A DNA stretch of 50,621 nucleotides. Origin: Planctomycetota bacterium (GTDB lineage: Bacteria; Planctomycetota; Planctomycetia; Pirellulales; Pirellulaceae). The stretch's first letter is position 1. Each line of letters begins with the position of its first letter. The position numbers were made by a program, and so were the translations under genes. The DNA lies in assembly GCA_029259935.1 (NCBI GenBank), contig JAJDEH010000395.1, positions 1-50,621 of the forward strand. Direction: 5' to 3'. This document shows positions 1-8,864 of this stretch, piece by piece. The notes under the pieces are model-generated. The model saw nothing but the letters and a program-made list of their open reading frames with translations, was not told the origin of the DNA and searched no databases.

Positions 1-557
1 TAGTCGCCCACGGCCACGCCCATACCGTACAGGCTGATTGCCAAGCCAGATCGCTTGGTCACGTCCTCGAATGTACCGTCACCGTTGTTGGCGTAGAGCG
101 CCATGGTGGGCGGCGGCCCCTTATCGGCTTGATCCCAAGGCCAATGGTTGGAATTGATCAGCAGCAAGTCCTGGTCGCCGTCGTTGTCAAAATCAAAAAA
201 CGCCGCGCCTCCGCCCATGGTCTCCGGCAGCAACTTCTCGCCAGACGCACCGTTTTCGTGGACGAAATTGATCCCCGCTTCGCGGGTGATATCGGCAAAG
301 ACAACCGCTGGAATCTCGACTTCATCGTATTGTCGACCGGCCACTCCGCTCAATGGACTTGTGGTTTCTTCTTCGGTCGGTTTGGGAGCATTCACCCAGA
401 TGACGACCGCCACGACCAACGCCACGATCGGAACGATGGCCGCCAACGACCAAGTAAAAGCTCGGCCGATTGCCGCATCGTCTCCTTCGCCCGGATCGGA
501 AACGGCCAGACCTGCCTTTTCCACGCCTGACTTGCTCGGCTTCTTCGTCTTCGTCAT
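1..557 (-). CDS. CRTAC1-type FG-GAP/VCBS repeat protein, N-terminal part (runs off the left edge)
   Basis: The reading frame opens at an ATG at 557 and is still open at base 1, giving about 185 residues of the N-terminus. A lysine-rich cytoplasmic start is followed by one hydrophobic segment at about residues 36-54, so the rest should lie outside the cytoplasmic membrane. After this come the phrases FADITREAGINF and FFDFDNDGDQDLLLIN, typical of the first calcium-binding FG-GAP/VCBS blade of CRTAC1/ASPIC-UnbV family proteins, and later NNGDGTFEDVT. The start ATG overlaps the TGA of the upstream haem/TPR gene (ATGA, 554-557), so the two are probably translationally coupled. The family has no established enzymatic role and usually forms extracellular beta-propellers. 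The family call is firm; the function is unknown. Confidence 0.85.
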   Translation of the reverse strand, partial: MTKTKKPSKSGVEKAGLAVSDPGEGDDAAIGRAFTWSLAAIVPIVALVVAVVIWVNAPKPTEEETTSPLSGVAGRQYDEVEIPAVVFADITREAGINFVHENGASGEKLLPETMGGGAAFFDFDNDGDQDLLLINSNHWPWDQADKGPPPTMALYANNGDGTFEDVTKRSGLAISLYGMGVAVGD

Positions 558-3500
558 TTCGATTCTTCTCCGCTCTTACGGTTCGGTGTTTCATTCGACG
601 CTTCCGTCGGCAAACCCGGCGCGCCCTCGCGATGCAATTGATAAATGGTCAGCGCTTTGGCGGCCTGTTTCGCGTGGGGGTATCTCTTTTGCGCTTCGGC
701 GACCGCGAAGTCTCGGGCGCTTTCGTCCGGCTTGTAACGGGCGTGCTGTCGTTCGTGTTCTTCGGCCAGTTTCTGGTCGCCCAGCAGGCGGTAGATCTGA
801 GTTAGATTGTGATGAGCGGTAACGTTTTCAGAATCGACTTGCAAAGCCCGTTCGAACTGCTCGGCTGCCCGCCGCAGCAAGGCTTCGCGCAGTGGCCGGC
901 GTTTCGATCCTCGCTCGCGCTTGGCCCGTTCGAAGATCGTCATACCCAACTCGTTGATCACCACATAATCTTTCTCGAAATTGAATTGGCGATCCGGTAT
1001 TTTCGTTTCGAGGGCCGCAGTGAGATTTTCAATCGCCAAATCAAGATGTCCTTGCTGACGATTGACGATGCCGCTCAACCAGGCCGCCGTCCACGAGGGA
1101 AATCCGGCGGCGTGTTCATAGCGACGTGCTTCGTTAAGCGCATCGACGGCGTCATCAAGTTCGCCCGGATTTTGAAATTCGCCGGCGCGGTTAAATACGC
1201 GGGCCAGATTCAACGGTCCGTGATAAGCAATTTTACGCAGCAACGTTTTTTCATCCTCGTTGGGCGCGTCCTCGATTTGTTGGAGTACCAGTTCGTATTC
1301 GCGTTTGAATGCCTCTTCCGCCTGCCGCAGTTCGCCCTTGCCGCCCGCCGACTGTCCTTCCAGCAGTAGTCCGATGCCATAGTCATTCCAGCGTTGCCAG
1401 GATGGACGTTGCGGAGCCGGCGAGGGCGAGTTATCGCTATCTATCTCATCAGCGGCTCCAGCAACAGGGAAGACCAAGCGATCGACCGCCAACGTTGTCA
1501 CCGGCAGTCGGTTGGTAACGGCTGCCCCTTTCTCGACGCCTCGCAGGTCCAAGTCGTTTTCGGCATGAAACTTGGCAATGTAGTCCAGGTACTTCTTATC
1601 GAACTTGCGGTACTTCAGTTTCAGCTCGACAAGCAGCGGCTGGTCAAGATCCGGTGGCAACTGCAAGCCGTAGTGTACGACGCTGGCAGCGCCCGGCGGA
1701 ATCTGATGGTTGTAGAGCGGCACGAAGATGTCTTCGGCGTTACGGCGGTCGATCCGCTTGCCGTTGCGGTCCAGCATGAAGATGTTGACGTAGTGCGCGT
1801 ACGGATCGACTTCGCCCACTTCGTCCATGCCGCCACTACGTCCGATGACGCGTCCGCCAACCACTTCGTCGTTCTCAATTCGTCCGCCCGCGAAGACGGT
1901 CACGTCCATCCAGACCTCGTTGGAATCCGCCGTCCCCTGCGTGAACAGATGGCCCATTTTCATCGTGCGGATGACTGTTTCCAGTAAATAGTTGGAACCG
2001 GGCCGCAAGGTTGGCACGTTCGGACGAAGTGGAGCATGAAGTGTACCGTCGATCGTGCCCTCTTCCTTGACGCCAAAGATGTCGACCTGCATGACGTCAC
2101 GCAAAAACTCCTGGTGAGCTTCGATCGTGGCGTCTAGCTTCTGCCAATAGGCGACGGCCGTGTTGGCGGAAGGGAACGTGTGATCGTGGATTTTGAGTTT
2201 GCCCGAGTCGTCAAAATGTTTGGCCCCAAAGTCGTTGGACTCGGCCAGCGGCATATGGCAGCGGTTGCAGTTCAGTTCCGCCTTCGGTGGATAGTAAAAG
2301 CTGCGAATGCCGTGCCCCGACACACCGCTCAGTAAGAATGAATCATAGTGATTTTGGCCGCGCAAGAACTCCTTGTATTGATTCAGCTCTTTTGGCAAAT
2401 GCACTTTGTGGCAGGTGCCGCAAAACTCGGTGGTCTTATGAAAGGGTTTCAACATCGACTCGCGATGAAACTCGGGCTTGGCCTTGACCAACTGATTGTT
2501 GATCGCCTGCAGCAACGGATTCTTGCTGTAGGCAAACGGATAATGCAGAGGCTCTTCGATGGTATAGTCGGCGTTGCCTTGGTTGCTGTTGATGTGGGTG
2601 ATCGCATGGCAAGCCGTACAGGTGATCCCCGCATGCGCGGTCGGGTCGTTCAGAATATCGTAATCTGGATCGTCGAATTTTCCGCTAAAGAAGGGCACGG
2701 GATCGTGGCACCCCGCGCACCAACGCGAAGCCTTGACGTTGCCGTCTCGCTGCATCAGCTCGGCACGCAGCTCAGCAATAGAGGTCAAATACGCGGGGTT
2801 GTTGAACGAGCTGAAGCGATGGGCACTGTGCAGCCAGCCATCGTAAACGTCTTGGTGGCACTTCAAACAGTATTGGTCGTTCATTAGCGCGCGTGCTGAA
2901 ACGAATTTGCCGTCGTGCGTCCCGGATGGTGACGGATGGAAATACTTCTTTCCATCCTCCGAGCCCACCTTTCCCCAAGCCCGCGGATCCTGTGCTTGAA
3001 GCAACAGCATTCCGACGATGAAGACCGACACGACCATGGCGAACGCGCCGCCCACGCGCCATTTGATGCGTGGGCCAACCAGCCGGTGCAGCCAATACAA
3101 CCAGGCTGCCACGAGCGGGGCGACTACGTGCAGCCAATAGACGATCAAACGCACAACCGGTTGTTTGAGGTCGAAGTAGCCAGCCACACGAGTCAACAGC
3201 ACACCACTCACCAGAACCACAATGGCGGCCGCGAACAGAGCGTAGCCAATCCTGACCGCGCGCCGGTTTCTGCGGTTCTTGGCCGCCAGCAGATGCATCG
3301 TTCCAAACACCAGCAGCGGCACGATCAGCAGCAACCCCAGCACCAGGTGCAGCAGGATCATCCACAGATAAAAGTAGTCGCCGTAATTCTGGCCGGTCAC
3401 CCACTTCAAGCCCTTGATGGCAAGCAGATAGACCGCGTTCGCCGCCAGCAGCGCCACCAAGGCAAACACCACATACAGCAACTTGCGCAGCCGAGGTCCG

Positions 3501-3568
3501 ACGGCGCGCACGTATTTTCGTTTTTCAACGGTCGGCCGCGGGCTGGCAGCCGACTCCGGCGAAGACAT
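554..3568 (-). CDS. Membrane-anchored five-haem cytochrome c with C-terminal TPR repeats
   Basis: About 1004 residues, starting at ATG 3568 (MSSPESAAS); the frame extends 36 residues further upstream without a clear Shine-Dalgarno site. The N-terminus has several hydrophobic helices (about residues 30-55, 65-95, 110-135, 145-165 and 175-195), so it is a polytopic membrane anchor. Five canonical CxxCH motifs follow between about residues 233 and 438: CLKCH, CAGCH, CTACH, CGTCH and CNRCH. This resembles cytochrome c554/NapC-type multihaem proteins. The last third (about 740-1000) is helical with TPR-like repeats. An electron-transfer role in the periplasm is inferred; partner and substrate are unknown. 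The downstream CRTAC1-type gene overlaps its stop codon by 4 bases, suggesting a common function. Confidence 0.88.
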   Translation of the reverse strand: MSSPESAASPRPTVEKRKYVRAVGPRLRKLLYVVFALVALLAANAVYLLAIKGLKWVTGQNYGDYFYLWMILLHLVLGLLLIVPLLVFGTMHLLAAKNRRNRRAVRIGYALFAAAIVVLVSGVLLTRVAGYFDLKQPVVRLIVYWLHVVAPLVAAWLYWLHRLVGPRIKWRVGGAFAMVVSVFIVGMLLLQAQDPRAWGKVGSEDGKKYFHPSPSGTHDGKFVSARALMNDQYCLKCHQDVYDGWLHSAHRFSSFNNPAYLTSIAELRAELMQRDGNVKASRWCAGCHDPVPFFSGKFDDPDYDILNDPTAHAGITCTACHAITHINSNQGNADYTIEEPLHYPFAYSKNPLLQAINNQLVKAKPEFHRESMLKPFHKTTEFCGTCHKVHLPKELNQYKEFLRGQNHYDSFLLSGVSGHGIRSFYYPPKAELNCNRCHMPLAESNDFGAKHFDDSGKLKIHDHTFPSANTAVAYWQKLDATIEAHQEFLRDVMQVDIFGVKEEGTIDGTLHAPLRPNVPTLRPGSNYLLETVIRTMKMGHLFTQGTADSNEVWMDVTVFAGGRIENDEVVGGRVIGRSGGMDEVGEVDPYAHYVNIFMLDRNGKRIDRRNAEDIFVPLYNHQIPPGAASVVHYGLQLPPDLDQPLLVELKLKYRKFDKKYLDYIAKFHAENDLDLRGVEKGAAVTNRLPVTTLAVDRLVFPVAGAADEIDSDNSPSPAPQRPSWQRWNDYGIGLLLEGQSAGGKGELRQAEEAFKREYELVLQQIEDAPNEDEKTLLRKIAYHGPLNLARVFNRAGEFQNPGELDDAVDALNEARRYEHAAGFPSWTAAWLSGIVNRQQGHLDLAIENLTAALETKIPDRQFNFEKDYVVINELGMTIFERAKRERGSKRRPLREALLRRAAEQFERALQVDSENVTAHHNLTQIYRLLGDQKLAEEHERQHARYKPDESARDFAVAEAQKRYPHAKQAAKALTIYQLHREGAPGLPTEASNETPNRKSGEESK

Positions 3569-3680
3569 GATCGATTCCCAAACTATTGGCGGTGGAGTCC
3601 CTGCCCCGTTGGCAGACGAACGAGAACGACGCGGCGTGGCGGCATCGCCCGGGCAGGGAGGAACACGAACCGGCAAAAGC

Positions 3681-4112
3681 TTAGACGCGCGGAGGACGAT
3701 CGATTGGTCGCGTGTGCCCGGTGGGCCGGTTTAAGAAGAATTCATCAAGGTAGGGACGCGGCATGCCGGCCGACGTTTCCATCCCGCCAAACGAGCACGC
3801 CCATTGATCCAAAATTTGCTGAATGCGAGGGCTGGGCGCAAAGGGGCTTGGCAATGGCGAGTTGCCCCGGCATTGAACTCCGCTACACGGCTTGGCAGGT
3901 GGCCGTTGTCGATTTGAGTCCGTTGGATGGCTTGCCATCTTTGGGACCCGCGGCTCCTCACTTGCCCGTGCTTTTTCCCCTTTCACGATCACATAGTCAC
4001 CGCAACTGGCTCGCACACGCTCGCACGAGGCCAAGGCGAGCATTGAGGAAATAAGCAAGAGAGCACCACGGTAGATTCGTCGCCACCGAAGGTTCTTGTG
4101 CATCGTTAACAT
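3681..4112 (-). CDS. Small secreted or lipoprotein-like hypothetical protein
   Basis: 143 residues, or 140 from the second ATG at 4103. The N-terminus is a basic then hydrophobic export signal ending in LALASC, which fits a lipobox (LASC), so the mature protein may be lipid-anchored. The rest is proline-rich, with scattered cysteines (SCGDYVIV, PCSGVQC, QWACS). No catalytic motif is visible. It lies 112 bases upstream of the multihaem cytochrome on the same strand and may belong to the same transcript. I do not recognise a characterised family. Confidence 0.6.
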   Translation of the reverse strand: MLTMHKNLRWRRIYRGALLLISSMLALASCERVRASCGDYVIVKGEKARASEEPRVPKMASHPTDSNRQRPPAKPCSGVQCRGNSPLPSPFAPSPRIQQILDQWACSFGGMETSAGMPRPYLDEFFLNRPTGHTRPIDRPPRV

Positions 4113-4363
4113 AGACTCAATACGAAATTCGCTCGCCCTGGTTCGACGTCATTCGCCGCCACTAGAGCGAGTATAGATTCGCGGCGACTGAGAAGTAAGT
4201 CCGAAAATGGGTCGGTGTGCTAATGCCCACGGATGTCGCGTAAAGCCATACTCCTGCTGCCCCAGCCTACCGCTTACCTCCAGGCCGCTACGACGGGCGT
4301 GGCCAGTCCCCTCGGATGCTAAACCAGGTCAATCTTTGAATTGCCCGTGAAATTGGTTAGATA

Positions 4364-5893
4364 TCATTCCTTGACAGGCAGCAAAACGAATGCCCCAAAT
4401 TCCGGCTGGGTAATGGGCAGCTTGTAAGTCGGCATGCCAACGGGCTGGGCGAGTTGCGTCGGCTTCATGGGCAAGGTGATCGAGGTGCCGTCATACGTGC
4501 CAGAAACAACTGCCGGTCCATGAAAGTTCTGTGCGTTTACAACACGATAACTTTGGCCCGGTTTCAGTACCTTTTGCAAGCCAAGCTTCACCGACTCCTT
4601 TTTCTCCCAGTTGTAAACCGCGATGTGGGCTCTGCCGGGTTCATAAAGGTTTGGCCGCAGGACGATGTGATTCGCCGGCGGTCGCCCACTTTTCACGGGC
4701 GAGTCGTTGTCGAATCCCAATGCCCGCCAGTCCTCCAGTAGTTTCGTTCCGCCTTTGCCGTCCCGATAGAATGCGAACCTCGGCAGTTTTTTGGAGCCGT
4801 AGTAATAGGTGTTCCGATTGACTTCCAGTTTCTTGGTTCGGACACCCTTGGCCATGGTGATCGAATTCAACGGGTCGCCCTCTAGAACCGTGTTTCCCGT
4901 GAACATCAGATCTTCTTGAAAGAACATTCGCACACCGCCCCCAAGGTAATTATCCGTCGCTTCAACTCGACCATTGCGTTTGCCCCAAGGATAGCCCAAT
5001 TGCACCAGCCCGCCGTAGGTCGCGTTTTTCGTGATCCGCACGTCGTCCACGGGCGCGTCTCCGCCCGTGAGAATGCAGTAGGTCCGATAGTCGGTGCCGT
5101 GCAGGCAGCCGTTGTTGAAAGCGATGTTACCCTCGATTCGAAAACCCTTCAGCGTTGCGTTGGGAGAGCCGAAGACGTCGATGCCTTCGCCAAACTGGTT
5201 GAAGATGATGTTGTCTTGGATCCGTTTGATGCCGGTCTTGTTCTGGGCATAGATGGCATGTCCGTGGCCGCGATCAGGGCCGCTCCAACCGTTTTGAAAA
5301 ATCAGGCAGCCATAAATTTCACCACCTTCGCCGCTGGCCCAGAAACCCATGCCGTTGCCTAGATCGTGGACCAGTAAGTTAATGCACTGGATGTGCGAGC
5401 CGCGAACTTCGACGCTGCCTCGCCGGACGTCTCCCGGCCAGGATCCCCGAGTCTCGGTTTTGCGTTTCGGGTTGGAACACATCACTTCGAGGCCCTGAAA
5501 GCGCGCCCACTCGCCAAGCAGATAGAAGCCGGCATCGCCCATCTTGTCGGGATCGTAAGTGTCGATGATGGCGCGCTCGCCGGGAAAAGGCCGGACGATG
5601 ATGGCAGCGCCGGGCTCGCCTTTCAATTCGCTGCGAAAGCCGCCGCGATATATCCCCTCATGAATCCACAGCGTGTAGCCCGGCTTGACAGCGGTGGGAT
5701 GGGCCAGCGCCGTGGCCAGATCCCATGGTTTCTTGGCGCTGCCGTCGCCATCCGGCCGACCCTCGGGCGATACATGGAACTGACCATGATTGATTGGATG
5801 AAATTCTGCATCGACTTCTTGACCGATGGCGGAAGGACAAATCGCCAGGATCAGGACCAGAGATTGGACGGCAAGCTTGTTGGTGGTTGTCAT
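4364..5893 (-). CDS. Secreted right-handed parallel beta-helix protein (pectate-lyase-like fold)
   Basis: 509 residues with a clear signal peptide (about 1-24, cleavage near AIGQ). The opening phrase HVSPEGRPDGDGSAKKPW is the typical start of DUF1565/pectate-lyase-like beta-helix proteins (a G-DG-G-S--PW pattern before the first coil). Short strands with recurring asparagines follow over about residues 100-340 (NIIFNQFGEGIDV, NIAFNNG, DNYLGGG, NTVLEG), as in beta-helix rungs. A C-terminal strand-rich domain covers about 400-509. The likely role is binding or cleavage of an extracellular polysaccharide; the catalytic residues cannot be named. It stands alone, divergent from cysK across 216 bases. 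Confidence 0.75.
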   Translation of the reverse strand: MTTTNKLAVQSLVLILAICPSAIGQEVDAEFHPINHGQFHVSPEGRPDGDGSAKKPWDLATALAHPTAVKPGYTLWIHEGIYRGGFRSELKGEPGAAIIVRPFPGERAIIDTYDPDKMGDAGFYLLGEWARFQGLEVMCSNPKRKTETRGSWPGDVRRGSVEVRGSHIQCINLLVHDLGNGMGFWASGEGGEIYGCLIFQNGWSGPDRGHGHAIYAQNKTGIKRIQDNIIFNQFGEGIDVFGSPNATLKGFRIEGNIAFNNGCLHGTDYRTYCILTGGDAPVDDVRITKNATYGGLVQLGYPWGKRNGRVEATDNYLGGGVRMFFQEDLMFTGNTVLEGDPLNSITMAKGVRTKKLEVNRNTYYYGSKKLPRFAFYRDGKGGTKLLEDWRALGFDNDSPVKSGRPPANHIVLRPNLYEPGRAHIAVYNWEKKESVKLGLQKVLKPGQSYRVVNAQNFHGPAVVSGTYDGTSITLPMKPTQLAQPVGMPTYKLPITQPEFGAFVLLPVKE

Positions 5894-6063
5894 GGGATTA
5901 GCAATCGGTTCTTTTGGGAATGATACTGAAGGCCAGCCGATGACTCGCCGGACTGGTTCCAGGGGTTTTGAAACTGCTTCTCGTAACCATCGGTTGCAAA
6001 GGAATCGCCCCCGCGCATAATTTGAGCAAATGGGCTATCATTCCATGTCCTGATCAGCGGATT

Positions 6064-6089
6064 GTAACATCCGGCGACTCGTAACATCC
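6064..6089 (+). repeat. Two direct GTAACATCC repeats upstream of cysK
   Basis: The nonamer GTAACATCC occurs at 6064-6072 and again at 6081-6089, 17 bases apart, immediately before the ribosome binding site of cysK. The spacing puts the copies on nearly the same helical face after about 1.6 turns. They could be a regulator site or part of the 5' untranslated region, or chance. Confidence 0.3.
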
Positions 6090-6096
6090 AGCAACG

Positions 6097-6102
6097 AGGA
6101 GG
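6097..6102 (+). promoter_or_regulatory. Strong ribosome binding site of cysK
   Basis: AGGAGG lies 7 bases before the ATG at 6110 and fixes the cysK start. It is among the best Shine-Dalgarno matches in the window. Confidence 0.85.
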
Positions 6103-6109
6103 TAAAGCG

Positions 6110-7051
6110 ATGCCAAGAGGGAAAACATTTGACAGCGCGTCCGCGGCAATTGGCGACACGCCGATGGTGAGAATCAACCGACTCGTTCCCGAGGGTGGCG
6201 CGACCGTGTTTGCCAAGTGCGAGTTCTTTCAGCCGCTGAACAGCGTCAAGGACCGGATCGGCGTCGCCATGATCGAGGCGGCGGAACGCGACGGCTTGAT
6301 CAATGCCGACAGTCACATCATCGAACCGACCAGCGGCAACACGGGCATTGCCTTGGCATTCGTCTGTGCGGCGAAGGGCTATAAGCTCACACTGACAATG
6401 CCCGAGTCGATGTCGGTCGAGCGGCGGGCCTTGTTGCGGGCCATGGGCGCGAACCTCGAACTCACTCCCGCCGCCGACGGCATGCCGGGCGCGATTCGCC
6501 ACGCGCAAGCGCTGGTCGACAAAGAAGAAAACGCCTGGCTGCCGCAGCAGTTTGAGAATCCGGCCAACCCAGCGATTCATGAAGCCACCACCGGCCCCGA
6601 AATTTGGGAAGACAGCGGCCGCAATATCGATGCGATTGTCGCCGGCGTCGGCACGGGCGGGACGATAACCGGCGTCGCGCGTTACATCAAACAGCAAAAC
6701 CCGCAGTTCAAAGCAATTGCCGTCGAGCCCAAACATTCACCGGTCATTGGCGGCGGATCGCCGGGCAAGCATCGGATCCAAGGAATCGGTGCCGGCTTTA
6801 TCCCCGGGAACCTCGACACCTCCATTGTCGACGAAGTAGTCACAGTGGACGACGACGATGCGTTTGAATGGGGCCGCCATTTGGCAAACAAAGAAGGCAT
6901 CATGGCCGGCATCAGCAGTGGCGCGAACATGTGGGCGGCGGCGCAAGTCGCGGCTCGGCCCGAGTTCAAAGGCAAGCGCATCGTAACGATCATGTGCAGC
7001 TTGGGCGAACGCTACTTGTCGACCCCGCTGTTCGGCGGACTCGGTGGGTGA
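6110..7051 (+). CDS. cysK: Cysteine synthase A (O-acetylserine sulfhydrylase)
   Basis: 313 residues, the usual length for the family. It is a PLP-dependent beta-replacement enzyme that converts O-acetylserine and sulfide to cysteine and acetate in the cytoplasm. The PLP lysine is in NSVKDRI (K47), the substrate-binding loop is PTSGNTG (about residues 73-79), and the phosphate-binding glycines are [10 protein letters not shown] (about 182-191). The conserved ISSGAN serine loop is near the C-terminus. The start is set by AGGAGG at 6097-6102. It is monocistronic, divergent from the beta-helix gene and convergent with miaB. Cystathionine beta-synthase is excluded by the length and lack of CBS domains. 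Confidence 0.95.
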   Translation: MPRGKTFDSASAAIGDTPMVRINRLVPEGGATVFAKCEFFQPLNSVKDRIGVAMIEAAERDGLINADSHIIEPTSGNTGIALAFVCAAKGYKLTLTMPESMSVERRALLRAMGANLELTPAADGMPGAIRHAQALVDKEENAWLPQQFENPANPAIHEATTGPEIWEDSGRNIDAIVAGVGTGGTITGVARYIKQQNPQFKAIAVEPKHSPVIGGGSPGKHRIQGIGAGFIPGNLDTSIVDEVVTVDDDDAFEWGRHLANKEGIMAGISSGANMWAAAQVAARPEFKGKRIVTIMCSLGERYLSTPLFGGLGG

Positions 7052-7064
7052 TCCATCAACCAGT

Positions 7065-7087
7065 TCTCCCCCTTGCCAAGGGGGAGA
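7065..7087. terminator. Perfect hairpin between convergent cysK and miaB
   Basis: A 10-bp perfect stem (TCTCCCCCTT at 7065-7074 with AAGGGGGAGA at 7078-7087) closes a 3-base loop 14 bases after the cysK stop. There is no T tract on either strand, so it may act as a transcript-end stabiliser or be a dispersed REP-like hairpin rather than a strong intrinsic terminator. Confidence 0.45.
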
Positions 7088-7141
7088 TAGAGGGGGTCGG
7101 CTCCGCCGCCCGTGCGAGAGTACGGCACCTGCCAGAGAAGG

Positions 7142-8566
7142 TCAAACGGTTTGTAGTGAAAAGACATCAGGGCCGACATGATCGGTGACAGTCGCTCCGA
7201 TCAAGGTGTGCGGCGTCGTTTCATAGATGGCGATCGGCATGATCTGGCCGATCTGGCGGCGGTTGCCTTCAAAGACCACGATGCGGTCGCAAGGAGTGCG
7301 CCCGGTTAGCTGAGCGATCGGACTGTCATCGTCGCTCTGGCGTGCCTTTTTGCTGGGGCCTTCAACCAACACGTTCACCGTGCGACCCAGGAACGCGACA
7401 TTGTCTTCCTCGCTAATCGCGTTTTGAACCGCCAGCAGTTCGTTGTTGCGACGCTGCTTGACATCGTAAGGCACATCGTCTTGCATGCGCGATGCGCCTT
7501 TGGTGCCCGGCCGTTCGCTGTATTTGAAAATGAAGCTGTTCTTGAAGCGGCACTCGGACACGAGATCGATGGTCTTTTGAAATTCGTCTTCGGTCTCGCC
7601 GCAGAACCCGACGATAAAGTCGCTGGACACCGCCGCGCCAGGAATTTGCTGCCGAATGCGGTGCATCATTTCGCGGTAGTCTTCGACCGTGTAGCCACGC
7701 TTCATCCGCTCCAGCACGCTGTTCGCGCCGCTCTGAGCCGGTACGTGCAAGTAAGACGAGACCTTCGGCAACTCACGCATGGCTCGCAACAAATCATCGG
7801 TCATGTCTTTGGGAAAATTGGTGACGAACTTCAGCCGCTGGATGCCGTCAATGTCATGTAGTAGGTGTAGCAAATCCGACAATCGAGTCGTCTGGTTGCC
7901 GTCGGTGAACCGATAGCTGTTAACCGTCTGGCCCAGCAGCGTGATTTCTAAGCAACCTTGATCCGCCAGCGTGCGAGCTTCCTCGACAATTTGAGCAGGA
8001 GGGCGGCCTTGCTCGGGGCCGCGCGTCGAAGGAACGATGCAATAGGTACAGAACTTGTCGCAGCCGATTTGAATTCGCAGATAGGCTTGAAACGGCGTCG
8101 GTCGCATCGAGGGGTCGCGCAGGGGATCGAAAGTCTCGTGACTCCGTTTGATTTGGTCCAGCGACCCTTCGTTCCGATCGAGGCCCACCGCCGACTGTTG
8201 CTGAGCGCCTGCGGCGGCGGCTCGAATCAACTGGGGAACTTGTTGCAATTGCCCGGGCCCGACGATGAAATCCACATACGGCGCGCGAGTAAAAATCAGT
8301 TGCTGATCCTTTTGCGCCATGCAGCCCATGACGCCCACAATTTTTTCCGGATGCTGCTTTTTCATCGTTCGCAGTCTGCCGAGCGAGCTGTAGGTTTTGT
8401 CCTCGGCATGTTGGCGGACGCTGCAGGTATTGAACAGAAGAACGTCGGACTGCCACTTGTTGCCGCAAAGTTCGAAACCATCACGCCGCAGGCTGGCCAC
8501 GACCATCTCACTGTCCAGCATGTTCATCTGGCAACCGACGGTTTCGATATACAGCTTTTTCATCAT
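7142..8566 (-). CDS. miaB: tRNA-2-methylthio-N6-dimethylallyladenosine synthase MiaB
   Basis: About 474 residues from ATG 8566 (a second ATG follows at once at 8563; a TTG at 8575 could extend it by three). It is a radical-SAM methylthiotransferase that modifies A37 of tRNAs reading UNN codons. The N-terminal UPF0004 domain carries the auxiliary-cluster cysteines (ETVGCQMN, FNTCSVR, GVMGCMAQ). The radical-SAM motif is CDKFCTYC (CxxxCxxC). A C-terminal TRAM-type domain covers roughly the last 70 residues. The GCQMN and RGPEQGRP phrases favour MiaB over RimO or MtaB. It is 24 bases downstream of a small membrane protein gene on the same strand. Confidence 0.93.
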   Translation of the reverse strand: MMKKLYIETVGCQMNMLDSEMVVASLRRDGFELCGNKWQSDVLLFNTCSVRQHAEDKTYSSLGRLRTMKKQHPEKIVGVMGCMAQKDQQLIFTRAPYVDFIVGPGQLQQVPQLIRAAAAGAQQQSAVGLDRNEGSLDQIKRSHETFDPLRDPSMRPTPFQAYLRIQIGCDKFCTYCIVPSTRGPEQGRPPAQIVEEARTLADQGCLEITLLGQTVNSYRFTDGNQTTRLSDLLHLLHDIDGIQRLKFVTNFPKDMTDDLLRAMRELPKVSSYLHVPAQSGANSVLERMKRGYTVEDYREMMHRIRQQIPGAAVSSDFIVGFCGETEDEFQKTIDLVSECRFKNSFIFKYSERPGTKGASRMQDDVPYDVKQRRNNELLAVQNAISEEDNVAFLGRTVNVLVEGPSKKARQSDDDSPIAQLTGRTPCDRIVVFEGNRRQIGQIMPIAIYETTPHTLIGATVTDHVGPDVFSLQTV

Positions 8567-8590
8567 TTGTATCAACTGCTCAACTGGTCC

Positions 8591-8788
8591 CTAGGCGGCT
8601 CTTTTTTGCTTTCGCCGTTTAAGCCGTTTCTTCCGTCGTTCTTCAAGGACAAGGCGTTCCTTTTCCGCGTCGATTTGGCGACGCATATTGGCAACGAGGT
8701 CTTCGCGCCGCTTGTGCATCAACCGCACCAGGGCCACCACCGCCGCATAAGCGGCCGCCGCCAACAGAAACCATTCCCAGCTATCCAT
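8591..8788 (-). CDS. Small single-span membrane protein upstream of miaB
   Basis: 65 residues. A hydrophobic helix at about residues 5-23 (WFLLAAAAYAAVVALV) is followed by a highly charged, probably coiled-coil tail rich in Arg, Lys and Glu. The predicted topology is N-out, C-in with the basic tail in the cytoplasm. It ends 24 bases before miaB, so the two are probably cotranscribed. I know of no function; the amino-acid composition and position support a real gene. Confidence 0.6.
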   Translation of the reverse strand: MDSWEWFLLAAAAYAAVVALVRLMHKRREDLVANMRRQIDAEKERLVLEERRKKRLKRRKQKRAA

Positions 8789-8864
8789 GCCGTCGCTCCC
8801 GCGTCCGTGCCTTTCCGAAGATTGTCCATCTTATCACGGATGCCGAGATCGAGGCGAGGGGGAT

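Noticed and set aside
148..822. 224-residue plus-strand open frame
   Set aside because: It is the antisense shadow of the CRTAC1-type and multihaem genes; its composition is Ser/Arg/Pro-rich and matches no family.
2936..4054. 372-residue plus-strand open frame rich in His and Gln
   Set aside because: It is opposite the multihaem gene's membrane region and the small secreted protein; residues look like reverse-complement translation of hydrophobic codons.
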